DNA from: Malachius bipustulatus
Lineage: Eukaryota; Arthropoda; Insecta; Coleoptera; Melyridae
Direction of reading: 5' to 3'
Assembly: GCA_910589415.1 (NCBI GenBank)
Contig: OU342639.1
Coordinates: 7,386,268-7,450,267, forward strand
DNA length: 64,000 nucleotides
In this document: positions 43,650-56,880 of the stretch, in pieces
How positions within the stretch are numbered: the stretch's first letter is position 1
How the letters are laid out: each line of letters starts with the position of its first letter
Notes under the pieces: model-generated
What the model was told of the DNA's origin: nothing
The model's input: only the letters and a program-made list of their open reading frames with translations
Database searches by the model: none
Made by a program: the position numbers and the translations under genes

Positions 43650-46330
43650 TAATTAAACAGAAGTTAATATATGCAACTAAAGCAAATTAGTGCACGACAT
43701 TTGAACTCTTACCGGAAAGTCAATTTTTGCGAACGTAAACTTCGAAATTTCGTCAAAAAACTCGGCCATTTTCGATCCGTTGTAGCGTCGCCATTTTTGA
43801 AACTTTAGCAAAAAAAATGAAAATTGTGTCAAAAGAATTCTTCGACTACCAAGCGCAAGTCATCCCCGAGTCTCCCTGTACCCGGAAATTGCGAAGAAAA
43901 AAGTTTCCGAATTGTTGCTAATTTTCTCGTATTTTGCATGAAAATCGGCGAAGTTTTCAAAGAGATAATGTGCATTTCTGATATTTTTTATTGTAACGTC
44001 GTGTAGGCGAAAAGTGGTGCTAGGCGACTGCAAAGTATCGTCGTAATTGACCTAATAGTTTGTGATTTATAAGCTGTCAAATTTGAATTTGAAAAAAAGA
44101 ATTGGCCAATTTTCAAAAGCGCCTGTAGCGGCCATTTTGGAAGATTTCGTGATCGCATTTTAACTTTTCGGTTGCAGAGAAGACAACCTATCGACGAAAA
44201 ACAACCGTCGATTCAACGCACCCACCGTTCCGGAGAAAATGACCGAGCAAGTTTTTTTCTGAAAATGAAGAAGGGGGACCCCTTCTTCAAAAATCAAAAA
44301 AAAATCAAAACGGTTAAAAATTTCAGAACGGTACGTTTGAATCGTAAATAAGAGTCTCGAACCGAAGACCGTTTCTCGCTTACTCTCTTAATTTCGGAGA
44401 AAATGGCGTTCGAATATCTAATTATGCAGAAAAAACGTAAACGCGACCTAGGGATATAAGTTTTAATGATTCGAAAAATCAAGATGGCGGTTTTTATTTT
44501 GACGTGACGAAGAGACTCTAAGCTACAACACTGACAGCTGTCAAATATCAAATCTGACCGGCATTTATTCAAATTATGAGTTCAGCACATGCGGAATGTT
44601 CGGCTATTATACGCGGTGCGAAAATTTTTGACAGCTGTCAAATGTCAAATCTGACAGCTGTCAAACACGTCAGTTGTCAAATATGTCAAATCTTAAGTTC
44701 AGGTTATGCGAACAGTCCGGTATACGGTTGAGCGCGAAGCGCGAAAAATTTTGACAGCTGTCAAATGTCAAATCTGACAGCTGTCAAATTTCAAATGTGA
44801 CAACTTTCAAACATGTCGAATTTCAAGTTGAAGTCATGCTGAAAGTTTGGCTACTTGCGGCGTGAAGCGTGAATTTTTTTTGACAGCTCTCAAAATGAAC
44901 AGCGCATTTTTTTTTAATTAAATAAAAAACAAAACAAAATTATCTACCTATCTGTCTAAAAAAAAATTGAAAAAAAAAAAAGTAAAAGCTGGTTTTGCGG
45001 GGATTCGATCGCGAAATCTGAGCTGAAAATAATTATAAAACTATGCGGGTAAGCGTGCACACACTTGAAAATCCTTAAAAATAAGCGAAAACAACCTCTC
45101 ATAAAAAATATCAGATCTTCGTTAAAATGGAATTTTCGAATTAAATTTTGGTAGAAAAGTGATCTATAAGCATCGACAATCCCAAAATACCCACTACATA
45201 ATCCGGCAATGACCGGATAAGTCTGGTATGAAGAGACAAAAAACACCAATTTTTAAGCAAATCTGACATCTGAAATCAATTAATTTACCTGTGACGTCAC
45301 AACTAGGAAAATTATTTTTAAATCAGACACCGGTCTGAATTTTCTTTAATAACTTTTTTATTTGGCGTTTTTTGAAAAAACTATTTATATGCATTTCCGT
45401 TGCGAAGATTGCTTGTAGATTTTTTGCACCACGTACAAAATTTGATAGCCATTAAAGGCTTAATTGACGTTTTAGCTGAATTTTTGTCTTTTTTATTGAA
45501 ATAGCGAGGAAACTGCAAATTTTCTGGAAAAATGTTTCAAATAAAAAAAGTAGAACTCAATAGGCTCCTCAAAAAGGTTTGATTCAATATTTCGCTAGGA
45601 CGCACCATTCCAGGAAAAAAAAATTTTTAGTGCCGTATAAAAAAAATCGCGACGAAGTTTTTTCCGATTAAGTCAGTTTTTCCAGCTTTGGCGGAAAAAA
45701 ACTATATCTACCTTTTTTGTAGGTAATGAACGTCTCTATCACACTGTTTTGTCCTTTTTTCGATCGGTTAGAAAAAAATTTGAAATAAATTCGAAATTAC
45801 GAAAAAAATTACTGTTGGGCGCAAAATTTTTTTTTACCGGTCATCTATTAATTTTTGGTAAAATTATTTATTACAAAGTTTGTATGCCTATAATTTCCCT
45901 AAATAACTATGTCAACGGAATTTCTTTTCAATCTACCGTTACCGAGAAAAATGGAGATAGGTGGGACGGTGCAAAAAAAAGTGCGGCCCTGAACGGGGGC
46001 CTTAAAATTCTCAGATCCGGCCCATTTTCAATAGGTCGTATTTGTGTGTGTTGGAGTTACTCCCTGTCAAGTTTCATTCAGATCGATGGAACTTTCAGAC
46101 ACTTAAAGTGTTTCCTAGGTTATTCCCGAAAAGTCCCAAAAGTCCCAAAAAAATGACACTTCCCGGGAACGGATCCCGCTCATTTTCAATAGGCATCATG
46201 GGACCGTACGCCGTTTAAAAGGAGCAAAATTTCAACTTTCCCAGATGAAAACTCGCGTCTCTAGAGTGTTTCCTAGAAAACGCACAGACTACAGACCGAC
46301 AGACGTCCATTTCTGGGGTGGTAGTTTCCG
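43650..46330. other. Unclassified repeat-like region, non-coding
   Basis: It holds phrases that look like diverged internal duplications (GCGCCTGTAGCGGCCATTTT, CGATCCGTTGTAGCGTCGCC), the TGACAGCTGTCA array, and a right-hand part (45.9-46.3 kb) with CCCATTTTCAATAGG occurring twice (about 46020, 46180). The longest frame (45749-46156, 135 codons) has no recognisable domain. It could be one large non-autonomous element, but no termini are clear. Confidence 0.35.
44532..44786. promoter_or_regulatory. Array of five TGACAGCTGTCA palindromes
   Basis: Perfect copies at 44532, 44629, 44652, 44752 and 44775, with a degenerate one at 44881. They fall in a ~123-bp repeating unit with two sites 23 bp apart. 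The word is a dimeric TALE-homeodomain (TGIF/PKNOX type) consensus and contains an E-box CAGCTG. Binding is inferred from the motif only. Confidence 0.5.
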
Positions 46331-49300
46331 TATACTTACTCAAAATTAATAAAATTTATATTTTCAATATAAATTGTATTTTTTTCGTAAGTAATAAAGC
46401 AGTACATAAATTTTGAGATCTTATAAATCAAAATTAGTTGAAGGTTTATTGGAGATGATCATTTCGTTATTATTATAAAAACGATGAGACTTTTCAAATA
46501 AAAGTTTCTTACAAAATTTTAATCGAACGATAACGTAGAAGTAGTAGCGTATTTTCATAATTCACATCCATCCTATATTTATCTTCTGGAGTACCTTATA
46601 AAAGCCAACAACCGTGTTTCTTTCATAATAAACTCTAAAGGACTATTTTATAAATCAAACTTATTAGTTGTATACCTATACCTATATACGTCATGAGATA
46701 TTTTCATTTCGAATAGTTTGCACAAGAAACGCGATGCTTTATTTTCTCAGGATTCTGTTTACCTTTCAAGGTTTCTTTCTTTTCACAGACGACTTGGAGA
46801 CCATATCTCATAAGCCATTGGAAATGCCGATAATTCTATGTCTCTAATAATCCAATAATATAGAAAATATACCTCTCTTTGAATGGAATTGCATCTCTTT
46901 TGAGAAAAATTTAATTTTAAATTTCAATAACGTGATTGTGAATTAGGAAATATTTTAATAATAGATTACGAAAAGCCAGGCCTCTATATTAGGATCTTGA
47001 ATTAGAGATTTTCTATCACTTGCACGAATACAACGAAATGCAAACGCGTGGAAAGTTTTTAATAGAAAATTGACAAGCAGCTTATTCAGTCATGAATCTG
47101 CTGAAAACTTCTGGTAAAACTTTTCATGTTATATGAATACTCTACGTTTTAGAAGGCAGGTACATGTGCTGCATGCATATAAGTTATTTAAAATGTAAAT
47201 TCCATTAAACGTAAAATGTCTTAGGTTGAAAATTAGTTCCCCCCCGTCTACCTTATCTATGCATGTAGAACCGACATATTCGAGGAAACGTCCCTGTACG
47301 AGAAAAGACATCAAATTAGCATACCTAAGATCAATCGATACGCCGCCTCATGCTACATTTGAGATTGAAACTAGTTGTGCAACCAAAATCCGAATACCGA
47401 ATAAAACTTAATGCAAAGCTTGCTTGCAGTAAAATCAGAGAGAAATAGATGCCTAGATACTACGTGTTGATACCAGGAAAATCTCCAGTGGCATTTGATA
47501 TCTACCCGCCTCTCTTCGAGCTCGGGATACTTTTATCTCTCTGATCGAACTCCCTCTTTCTCCTGCTTCGGAATTCTTATTTAAAGAGTAGAAGCCTTCT
47601 AATCAACCTTTTAATGAATTTATCTCGTAAATATCAACCTACATGCCAATCTACCGATCAACTTCGGCGTTCAAATCTATGCCACTCACAGTTCCACTCA
47701 TTTTTTTCTCTCTTCTATCTTCCATAGTTAAATGGAATTTTCTGTTCATTTCCCATCGAGGTATAATAGTTATTACACATAATAATAGCAGTCGTTCTTA
47801 AGACACGAAATACAATGAAGCTAGTATTATAATGCTACGAAACGTATAGAAATTTAACAAAATTGGGTCAGAATTCACCTAGATAGGTGTGTCTATTATG
47901 CTGGTAAATATTTCTGTTCGTGTTTATTGAATAAATTAACACGCCGAGGACTCATGTAAATGTCAATCAATTAAGGAGACTTGTGAACATTTTACAGAGA
48001 CTGGGACCGTCGAATGACAGGAGATATAGATAGGCATTCCGCTAAAATACTTCTGTTAGGCTAACAGACGTCAAAGCACTGTGTTGTCGGATATGTGGTT
48101 CAAAGACCACCGCTTAACTCTAAGAGACTATTCTTTCATTCGAGGAGCAATTCAGATTGAAATGGTTTTGCAAAAGAACAAACTTCCATAACAATTTCAG
48201 GAGGATATTGGTCAAAGGCGACGTAATATCATTCCATTTCGTCCCCATTCACTTTTATAGGGAAACATATACAGACTGGAGTATAAGACTGCGACTATGC
48301 AAAGTGATACTAAATATCTGAGGTTCCTTTGTCTCCGTACCTGGAACGTCTGCGAGACTCACTCGAACATTCTCAACTTAATGGTTTCTTCGAGAGGATT
48401 CATATGAGTCTCTTCAATTTGGATCTGGTAGCTCCAACGTAGTATCAACCACAAAAGAAGTTGGAAAATTGTGTTTCAACGACCTCTCTGAAGATTTCTC
48501 GATTACGCCTACAGTTTTAGTCCTTAGAATTCAAATGATAGAATCCAAAAGTATTACTCGACAAAGAACACATTTTCTAAAAAGACTTCTAAAATTATTT
48601 CTTAAATACTTCAAACTTTTTAAAAGACTTTTAAAATGTTCTTATTCTTTCCGTAACTGAATATATTATGTCTTTGTTTCAGAAATTCTGTTTTCTCAAC
48701 CTTGTTGCGAAATAACATACTTTTCTATTCGGCCATCAAATAATACGTTTTTTATACCGCTAATTTCAATACCGTTAACTAATGACATACGTTTCCCATG
48801 CGATGAGGGAGAGTTCGAGTTTCCTCCGCTTTAAGCCAATCACAGCTCGGCATTTTGAGAACGAATTTTCGGAACACACGTTATGACGTCAACATGTCAA
48901 GATAACGCATTAATATCACCCGACTAACTATTGAGAAATACCGACCTTTGAACCGGCGGTGGCTTCGCGGATTATAGTAATATGTATAATAATAATAATA
49001 ATATTTAGTAAAAAATAATAATATCGAACGATAAAAGTAGTTCAAAATGGATCACAACCAATACTGGGTAGAAATTCCATGTACATGTTTACAAAAATGT
49101 GTCCTAAGGTGACACAAATTTGATGAAACAGAAAAATAATACCAGAAATAAGAGACAGAAAACATGTGTTATAGAGAATACAGTGCTCGTTTATTGTGAA
49201 GACACTTTCTCGTTTATTACATATGAGAATAAGTTTAGAAAAGCATGTTATCCTAGAATGAACTTTACCTAGTTAAGGGAAAGCATATTGAAATTTTTTC

Positions 49301-50615
49301 AGTAAAAAAATAACATTCACTAATATTACTATACATAAAAATATATAGAATAATTATGGTTAATGGATACTAACTAAAACGGAATAGTAAAACTATACTA
49401 CTATACCTACAAAACAAATAATTGTAAACAAAGTTAAGCGACACAAAAATTCCATATCTCTCAGAAAAAGCAGGATTTGCATCAGCGTTCCATGGGGAAA
49501 TAAAACCATAATACGTTTTAATTTATCTGATGTGTATGTTTAATTATGACGTAGAAACACTCAGACTGTACTCATATAAAGGATTTGGAGGAGAGAATAT
49601 TTTAACCAAGTGAAGCAAATATTAGCTGCGAATAAATGCTTCAGTAAATGCTTCGGTATTTATTAGGCAGCAGGTATTTGTTCAGAAGGAATTTTAATAC
49701 GACTACAAACCGCAAGGCAACCAACAGCTGGGGTTCTCTCACCATTTGTCGTCAGGAGACGACTTTTTCATTTATATCTACTAAGAACAGAGGGTTGGAA
49801 TTTTATAATTCGAAAACAAACAAAAAATTGGTATAGATAGATGTGATAACATTAAGTCTTACGTGTTCACATATTTAGCAACAATTCCATAAAAAAAAAA
49901 TAGAACGCGAAGTATATCTATATATATTTTAAGTTTCCTTGCTCACACGCGTGAAAACGTTCCACAAGATGCAGTATCATAGAATGATTTATAAGGTGGA
50001 GGTAATTGAAATTTGATTTTGTGAAAAGATGGTTTATGTGAAAAGTATGAAAAGTTTTTATCCTCGATATCCAGCTCTTCGTGTCGCTGATGCTGTTTCT
50101 AGTTCTGCAGCAACTCTGCTAAGCACGCACAACCTGTCGTAATAACTTTGAACCCATTCTTCTGTATTTAAACATTATTTATTTGGAACCTTGCTCAGGA
50201 TTACGTAGGGATTAATCTAAGGATAATACATCTTCCTTCGCTTCTCTTTCATTCTTATGATACCTTCATAGGATATCTATTCCTCATTGTATAGATCGTA
50301 CAAGAACAAATCACGCAATACTTCGTTTCGATGTATTCTATCACAAATTCTAGAAACACTACTTATGATCTATAGAATGAAGTTGTAATATTTTGTTCTA
50401 GACAGACCTCACCTTAATTAATAGCCTTCTTTATCACTACAGTATCTGCGAAGATCTCCGGAAGTAAACGGAACTTGCTAATTTTCTCAACAGAATATCA
50501 TTGACCACTAAATTGCCCAAGTTTTTGTTAATTTAAGCAACCCTATATCTCTCACGGTTTCCAAGATTCCTATGTTGCTCATTTTTTTCATGAGCACACT
50601 GTACAACGTTTACTA
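46331..50615. other. No recognisable gene
   Basis: Long AT-rich stretch with short frames only (60-63 codons) and a short ATA/AAT microsatellite near 48985-49020. I see no exon with splice sites or terminal repeats. Confidence 0.45.
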
Positions 50616-50617
50616 TA

Positions 50618-53420
50618 CAGGGTGTTACAAAAAAGGAGGTCAAGCTCTTGGCCACAGATTGCTGGGCCAAAAATAATGACACTTTCCTTATGCCATTTTT
50701 CACATAAGCGTCCCATTTTCAAGATGCAGGGTGTCAAACTTTAAATAAAAAAAAAGTTTTTTATCAATAACTCCGTTATTTTTTAAGATACTCACTTGAA
50801 AATTTGCAAAGCCTTCATTCTTATGCAGACACACATTTTTAGGAAAAAAAAAATCAAAGAAAATCCAAGCGCGAGCGCACGAAAGGGGGTTTATGGCAGA
50901 CCTTGGCCCCCCAACATTTTTCTGCGTACGCCTATGGCTCTGATGTATGTTTTTTTTGATTGAGCGTTTATTTGTTTTACTATCCTCACTCTTATATCAT
51001 TTTGATTTAGGCCTTCGTTTACGAGATATAGTTATCAACATGTTTGGGTGTGTGTCATTGATCAACTTACTGATATTTAAATTTCCCAATTTCTTTTTTA
51101 TTTTCAATAATTAAACATGGCGGTGTATTAAATTACCTTTTCTCACTACCACCTCGGTAAGTTGACGTTTCATTGTTAAAAAGTCGACTGTAATGGTAAG
51201 TGAAACAAATGTAGGATAATACAATAAAAACTGTAACTAAGGTCAGAAAAGACAACTTACCGCTTAAGGTCACTTGCCGTAGGGGGATAGCGACAATGGG
51301 GAAGTGCGTATCTAACAATCAAAATTAACAAATTGGTGGCAAACCTAGCAACGCCAGAATATAAATTCATAGTTTGAAACGTCATCGATAAACGTCACAA
51401 TTTTTACAAGCTATTTTTCGTAATGTTTTTACTTTATTTTGTGTTTTGTAGTTGTGGTAGTGAGAAAAACGTAATGCGTTCCGCGTTTGCAAGTCTCTTT
51501 TTTATTTTCGTTGGTCTTTTAAGGACCTGAGCTTCGCTTCGGTCCTCAAACGATCACCTCAGATAAAAAAGTTCACTTACCCATCTTGGAACGCAAATAG
51601 CTATTTCTACAATATCTTAAATGTTAAAAAGCCTACAACTAAAAACAACGAAATAAAAATAATAAAAGTTTAAACTAAACACATTAATTGAATATTGAAG
51701 ATGATTAATTTAAATTAAATGTTCAACATGTCTGCCATCTTCGTGAATGCACATTCGGGCTCTTTTGAGGAGAGAGAACCGAATATGCTGAAAAATTTGT
51801 GGTTTTAGCCTAAATAGCTGCCCGCCTTCTACACTTCGTTGACGCAAATGTTGTTCACTTAATATTGGAACGTTGTACACGAAATCTTTCATAAACCCCC
51901 AAAAACAAAAATCTAACGGATTGAAGTCGGGGGAACGAGCTGGCCAATGAACAGATGCATCATGTCCCCTGCCAATCCAGCGGTTAGGAAAGATTAAATG
52001 TAAATAGTCCCGAACATTTAGACCGTAATGCGGCGGAGCACCGTCAAGCTGAAACCACATATTCTGTCGAACCGCTAGAGGCACATCATCAAGTAACTCT
52101 ATGAAAGTACCTTGTAAGAATAAATAAAACTCAGCAGCATTTAAACGGGGTGGCAGAAAAGTCGGACCTAAAAGAAAATTATCAACTATTCCCGCCCATA
52201 CGTTTACTTTAAAATTTACTTGGTGATGTGCCGCTACAGTAGCTTTTGGATTTGCATCCGCCCATACGTGAGTGTTGTGAATATTTGTTAATCCATTACG
52301 AGTAAATGTGGCTTCATCTGAGAACAAAATGGATCTCGTAAAATGAAGATCACGAATATTTTCTTGCAAAAGCCAACGACAAAATGTTGATCTTGCTTCA
52401 AAGTCTGTTGGTAATAGCGCTTGCACTCTCTGAACATGGTACGGATTTAACAATTGCTGCTTCAAGACTCTGTGCACATTAGAAGAGTTAATGTTGACGC
52501 CTCCGTTATTTAAAATTTGCTCCTCCTGATTTGGTCGAAGCTTATTTGGCCGTCCACATTGACCTACCCTCAGTTCGTTTAATTTCCCAGATTCTCTTAG
52601 ACGACGAATTATACTTAAGAAAAATCTTCTCTCTGGATGATACCGATTCCGATATGTCTCCGCATAACGCCGAGCAGCTAAATTAGCATTGGAATTACAT
52701 TTTCCTACAACGTATGGTAAATAATTTATTTAAGAAAATTATAATGATAATAAATTTATTACCCATCATCAACAGCATATCTGTCATATGTGAAAATGAC
52801 AATAATTCTTCTCTATTTGCCATTCTGTATTTTTTAAATTTGCTACAATAGGTACTTTGTAGATGTATTACAATACTTATGATAAAGAGTAATAATATTC
52901 TTTACTGTGACAGCTTATTTATTAATAATTGTTTTGACAACTAAAAGAAATTGGGAAATTTAAATATCAGTAAGTTGATCAATGACACACACCCAAACAT
53001 GTTGATAACTATATCTCGTAAACGAAGGCCTAAATCAAAATGATATAAGAGTGAGGATAGTAAAACAAATAAACGCTCAATCAAAAAAACCATACATCAG
53101 AGCCATAGGCGTACGCAGAAAAATGTTGGGGGGCCAAGGTCTGCCATAAACCCCCTTTCGTGCGCTCGCGCTTGAATTTTCTTTGATTTTTTTTCCTAAA
53201 AATGTGTGTCTGCATAAGAAAGAAGGCTATGCAAATTTTCAAGTGAGTATCTTAAAAAATAACGGAGTTATTGATAAAAAACTTTTTTTTTATTTAAAGT
53301 TTGACACCCTGTATCTTGAAAATGGGACGCCTATGTGAAAAATGGCATAAGGAAAGTGTCATTATTTTTGGCCCAACAATCTGTGGCCAAGAGCTTGACC
53401 TCCTTTTTTGTAACACCCTG
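50618..53420 (-). mobile_element. IS630/Tc1/mariner-type transposon with ~480-bp inverted ends and open transposase
   Basis: Ends CAGGGTGTTACAAAAAAGGA are flanked by TA (50616-50617 and 53421-53422). Inverted arms run 50618-51097 and 52945-53420. The minus-strand transposase lies next to the right arm. About 600 bp of unexplained sequence (51100-51709) separates its stop from the left arm, including the hairpin GGACCTGAGCTTCGCTTCGGTCC. Arms and gene are well preserved, suggesting a younger copy than the one at 18132-20897. Confidence 0.93.
51710..52823 (-). CDS. DDD-type transposase, 351 aa after removal of a 58-nt intron
   Basis: This is the cut-and-paste enzyme of the surrounding element. 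Exon 1 (52823-52763) encodes MANREELLSFSHMTDMLLMM plus one base. The intron (52762-52705) begins GTAATA and ends TTGTAG and contains a stop in frame. Exon 2 (52704-51710) continues GKCNSNANLAARRYAETY, the usual N-terminal helix-turn-helix of this insect family. The catalytic domain has Asp150 (LFSDEATF), Asp241 (WFQLDGAPPH) and Asp285 (SPDFNPLDFCFWG), the last two separated by 43 residues. Compared with relatives as I know them, about 14 residues of the second helix-turn-helix are missing between EEQILNN and VHRVLK, without loss of frame; activity is therefore uncertain. The ATG at 52823 is preferred over the GTG at 52477, which lies after the first helix-turn-helix. Confidence 0.85.
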
Positions 53421-53422
53421 TA

Positions 53423-56289
53423 GACATTGCATTAGAGCGATAAACAGAATCATACTTACTTACATGAGATACGCGCCAAGAGAAGCTCTAAAGCAGGTTG
53501 GATGAGTAGTTCATAACAACTCGCTAAGTATACAACGAATTGCAGGGATATAAGGGTTAACATGTTCTAGGTCAACCAGAGTTATAAAATACAAATAAAT
53601 GAAAATAGTTGCTTCGAGTGATCAATATCCGAACTTCAGTTGAATTTTCTCTCCCACAAGAAATCAAATCGACGCCATCAACAAGAAAACTACAACCGGA
53701 GTTGAAGTCAGTTCTCTAGGCTCTTTTTTGTATGGAAAAGCGACCGCATGAAAGTCCGGCACTTGAATTTTCTGAAAGCGCCGTTAAATTCCGGCTTATT
53801 ACATTGAATTAATATTAGAACTAATTTACTGATTTAATCCTTCTTTTGTTGATATTCTACTGTGATTACAAATTTTAATTAAATAGTATTCGCTGCGACA
53901 GAGAAATGTTAATTAGATTATTTGGTTATTTTATTTGTTCTTTACTTGTTTGAGAGATAATTCAATCCTCAAAATATCCTACTCGGCTGGATTTCCCGAA
54001 AGCGTCGTGACCAAAACAACAAGAAGCTGTGGTTTCTTGCTTTAATTTAAATTATATCTAATTTACAATCATCACAAAGCACATAACTAAACAAAATTAA
54101 CGAAACTATTGTTGAATTTAAAAAACAATGATTATGTGTACATTTTTTAAGCAAACCAAGAATTAAGTCAGAAGAAAAGAATCCCCCAAATGTCACATGA
54201 ATTTCAATTTAAGCGGAAGTTGATTTTTATAAGCAATGAAATAAAAAATAGCACATTCGGATTGTGAAGTAACTTCCTTGGAGAGCTAGGATATTTCAAT
54301 TTAAAGACGCAAAATCGACAAACTTTGATCGTGTATATCATGGGTTATTTGAAACTGAAGAAATCCCGTGACTCTAAATCTTTGTGAATCGATATTCCGA
54401 ACCTAGCTGAGTGAGATGTCCTTCTCAAGCTGAAACGGCAAGGATTTTATTACGACCAATAAATATTACCAGTAAACAAGCTCAATAACGTCCTTTTTCA
54501 GCGTAACAATTCTAATTTTTCCCTTCAAAAAGTCCCCCGAATTTTGTCCTGATATTAGCTCTTTCCGAATCCTATTATACCCAGGCACAATAAAAAGTAT
54601 GAATTAATATGTGATAAATTCACCTTTTGAAAATTTATACTTCGTTAATTCTTTTTTCCTGTTGTTTACTTCTCTTTTCCTAGTCTTGGCAATATTAATT
54701 ACCTATTCCGCTATTCAGGAATACTTTTTTCCTATGTTGCATTCAGTTGATTAGTTAGAATAAATTAGACGTTTAGCTTGAATTAAACGTTAGCCCTCAG
54801 AAATGACCCCTTGAAAATCTGTATACACAATTGGTATCTTATCTCGTGAATTTGCAATTTTAATGAACTTTTTAACTTTAATTAAGAGTTAAATTAACTT
54901 TAAGTGTTTACTGCAATGAGTCTTGATGTTTTTGTATGAAGAATTAACTGCGATTATAAGGTATTACATACTATAGTTTGATATAATTCAATAAGGTGGA
55001 AGAAATCTAATACCTTTTTAAAAGAAATTTCCTTGCACCTAAAATTCTTGAGGCACTTTTTATAATAAGAGTCTGAAGCTAGTTCTAACTCTTGCGTATT
55101 ATGCAATTATGAATCTAGGTACCAATTACAGCATCCATATTAGGCTGACCTTTTTATGACATACAATAGAGCTCAGAATATTCTATCCTACTGCATGAGT
55201 AAACTGCGACGTGTTGTGGTTTTACATCTCGAGGGAATAGAGTGACTTAAGGAAAATTAGATCTTGGCCCAAGTTGTTGTGCTACCGCCTCGTTTCCTTT
55301 ATTTCCCTATCTTACTTCTGTAACGACTGCTTTTCACTACTCATGCGAAAATAGAAAGAAACTCTGCTCACGCCAGCTCTGCTCGCACCTTTGTCCTTCT
55401 CCTCACTCCTACCCAGCATCTACTCGGCCTTGCTCTTTCCCCGCCTATAAGCTTATACCCAGCTTCTATTCACTGGGAAATAATAATTGCTATCTATCAT
55501 TGCTTCTAAAAATAATCATTTTCTTCTTATTTTAGATCTCACGGGCGCGAATAGACACTTCAAATTTGAATAAGCGCTATATATTTCGTTTCTAGAATTC
55601 ACAAACGCTAGAATGTTGAAATTTCATACACTGTATTATGTTTCACTTCTGTTTTAAAATTAGGTAGCGGACCGGAGCTGCTGTACTATGCATATACAAG
55701 TTTCCTCCAACGCTTCTTTCATTATAGAATTTTCCAGTGATATTCTTTCTTCTTATTAGAAATCCGACAATGAATATTAAAGGATCTTTTTAAACTCAAA
55801 ACCAAATTGGATAAATTATAGCTTTATGAGAACTAAATAAGATTACGAAAAAGATATTTACTACTTATTCACTCTAAATTGAATACAATTTACGCTCCTT
55901 TCCGGAATATGGGATAACAACGTTGGGGGTAGCTTGGATTCTGTACATTTTTCATTCTAATTTTAAGTAACACCCACTCGCAGTCTTTATCACTAACACA
56001 TCTTTGGATCTCTTTTGTGATAACTAATATCAGGAATAAAGCAAATAACAAGAGCGCGCATTTTTAGGAGCAAAGCAGTAATACTTTGTTAAGACGCGAA
56101 TTGGTACAATTCACAATTTTTTTTGTACTTTTTTGCTTATTTAACACTTTTATACATACAGTCTTTTTATACTTTTTTGTGCTTTTTTACTACTTTTCCG
56201 GGCAATTCTGCACGATCTCAAATAACTAGATCGAATTTCACGATTTTCTAAGGAGAATAAAATTCGTATAATATGTATTTCTGCCTAAC
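53423..56289. other. No recognisable gene
   Basis: AT-rich sequence without long frames or terminal repeats. A short C/T-rich, GC-richer patch lies at 55370-55450. Confidence 0.45.
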
Positions 56290-56880
56290 GAGCTCTAAAG
56301 TTTTAAAATATGCCAATAAAGACACATACGGTGGTGTTGAACTGGCTGAATATGTTAAATCAAAAGCGGAAAAAAATGTTCCTAAAATCTCCATTGAGAA
56401 TTGAAACATTTTGCGACAAATGACCAGAATACCTTTTCCTCCCGAATCTATTATGATATCGTGAGGTACATGGTTGGAGGCTGTCTGCTATTATGCAGAC
56501 AGCTTCGAGTCTTTCAAAAATGTTTTGTTGGAGGTCCCGGAATCTGCCACCGAAGCAATTAGAGAATGCTAAACAGTAGTAAATAATCCAATAGTTGAAC
56601 AGAATCTTGCATTTATAAAAGGAAAATTACAGTTTTGTAAGCCAGGCTATAAAAAAATCTCTAAACAAAAAGCCCCACCTTAGGGATTTAAAATAATTGA
56701 TTAGTTCAACACAAATAACACAGCGAGCGAACAAGATTCTGTGAGAGATACTGTTCGCAAAAAATTGCATGAAGTTTTGGGCAAAAATATATGGGATATG
56801 GTGTTTTGCCGCACAGATATCGGAGTTCCATAGGAGAGAAATCGTTGTGGAATTTTCTATGAGTGCTTCTATTATTGTCA
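56290..56880 (+). pseudogene. hAT-like transposase remnant
   Basis: The plus strand, with stops and shifts, reads GVELAEYVKSKAEKNVPKIS, then RIPFPPESIMIS (a TGA where hAT-like proteins have RWGTW), GTWLEAVCYYADSFESF, VPESATEAIREC, NPIVEQNLAFIKGKLQF, and later EQDSVRDTVRKKLHEVLGKN. This order matches the C-terminal half of a domesticated-looking, hAT-related transposase family common in insect genomes. The dimerisation motif was not found. It is dead (at least three stops). Family assignment is from memory of the pattern. Confidence 0.55.
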
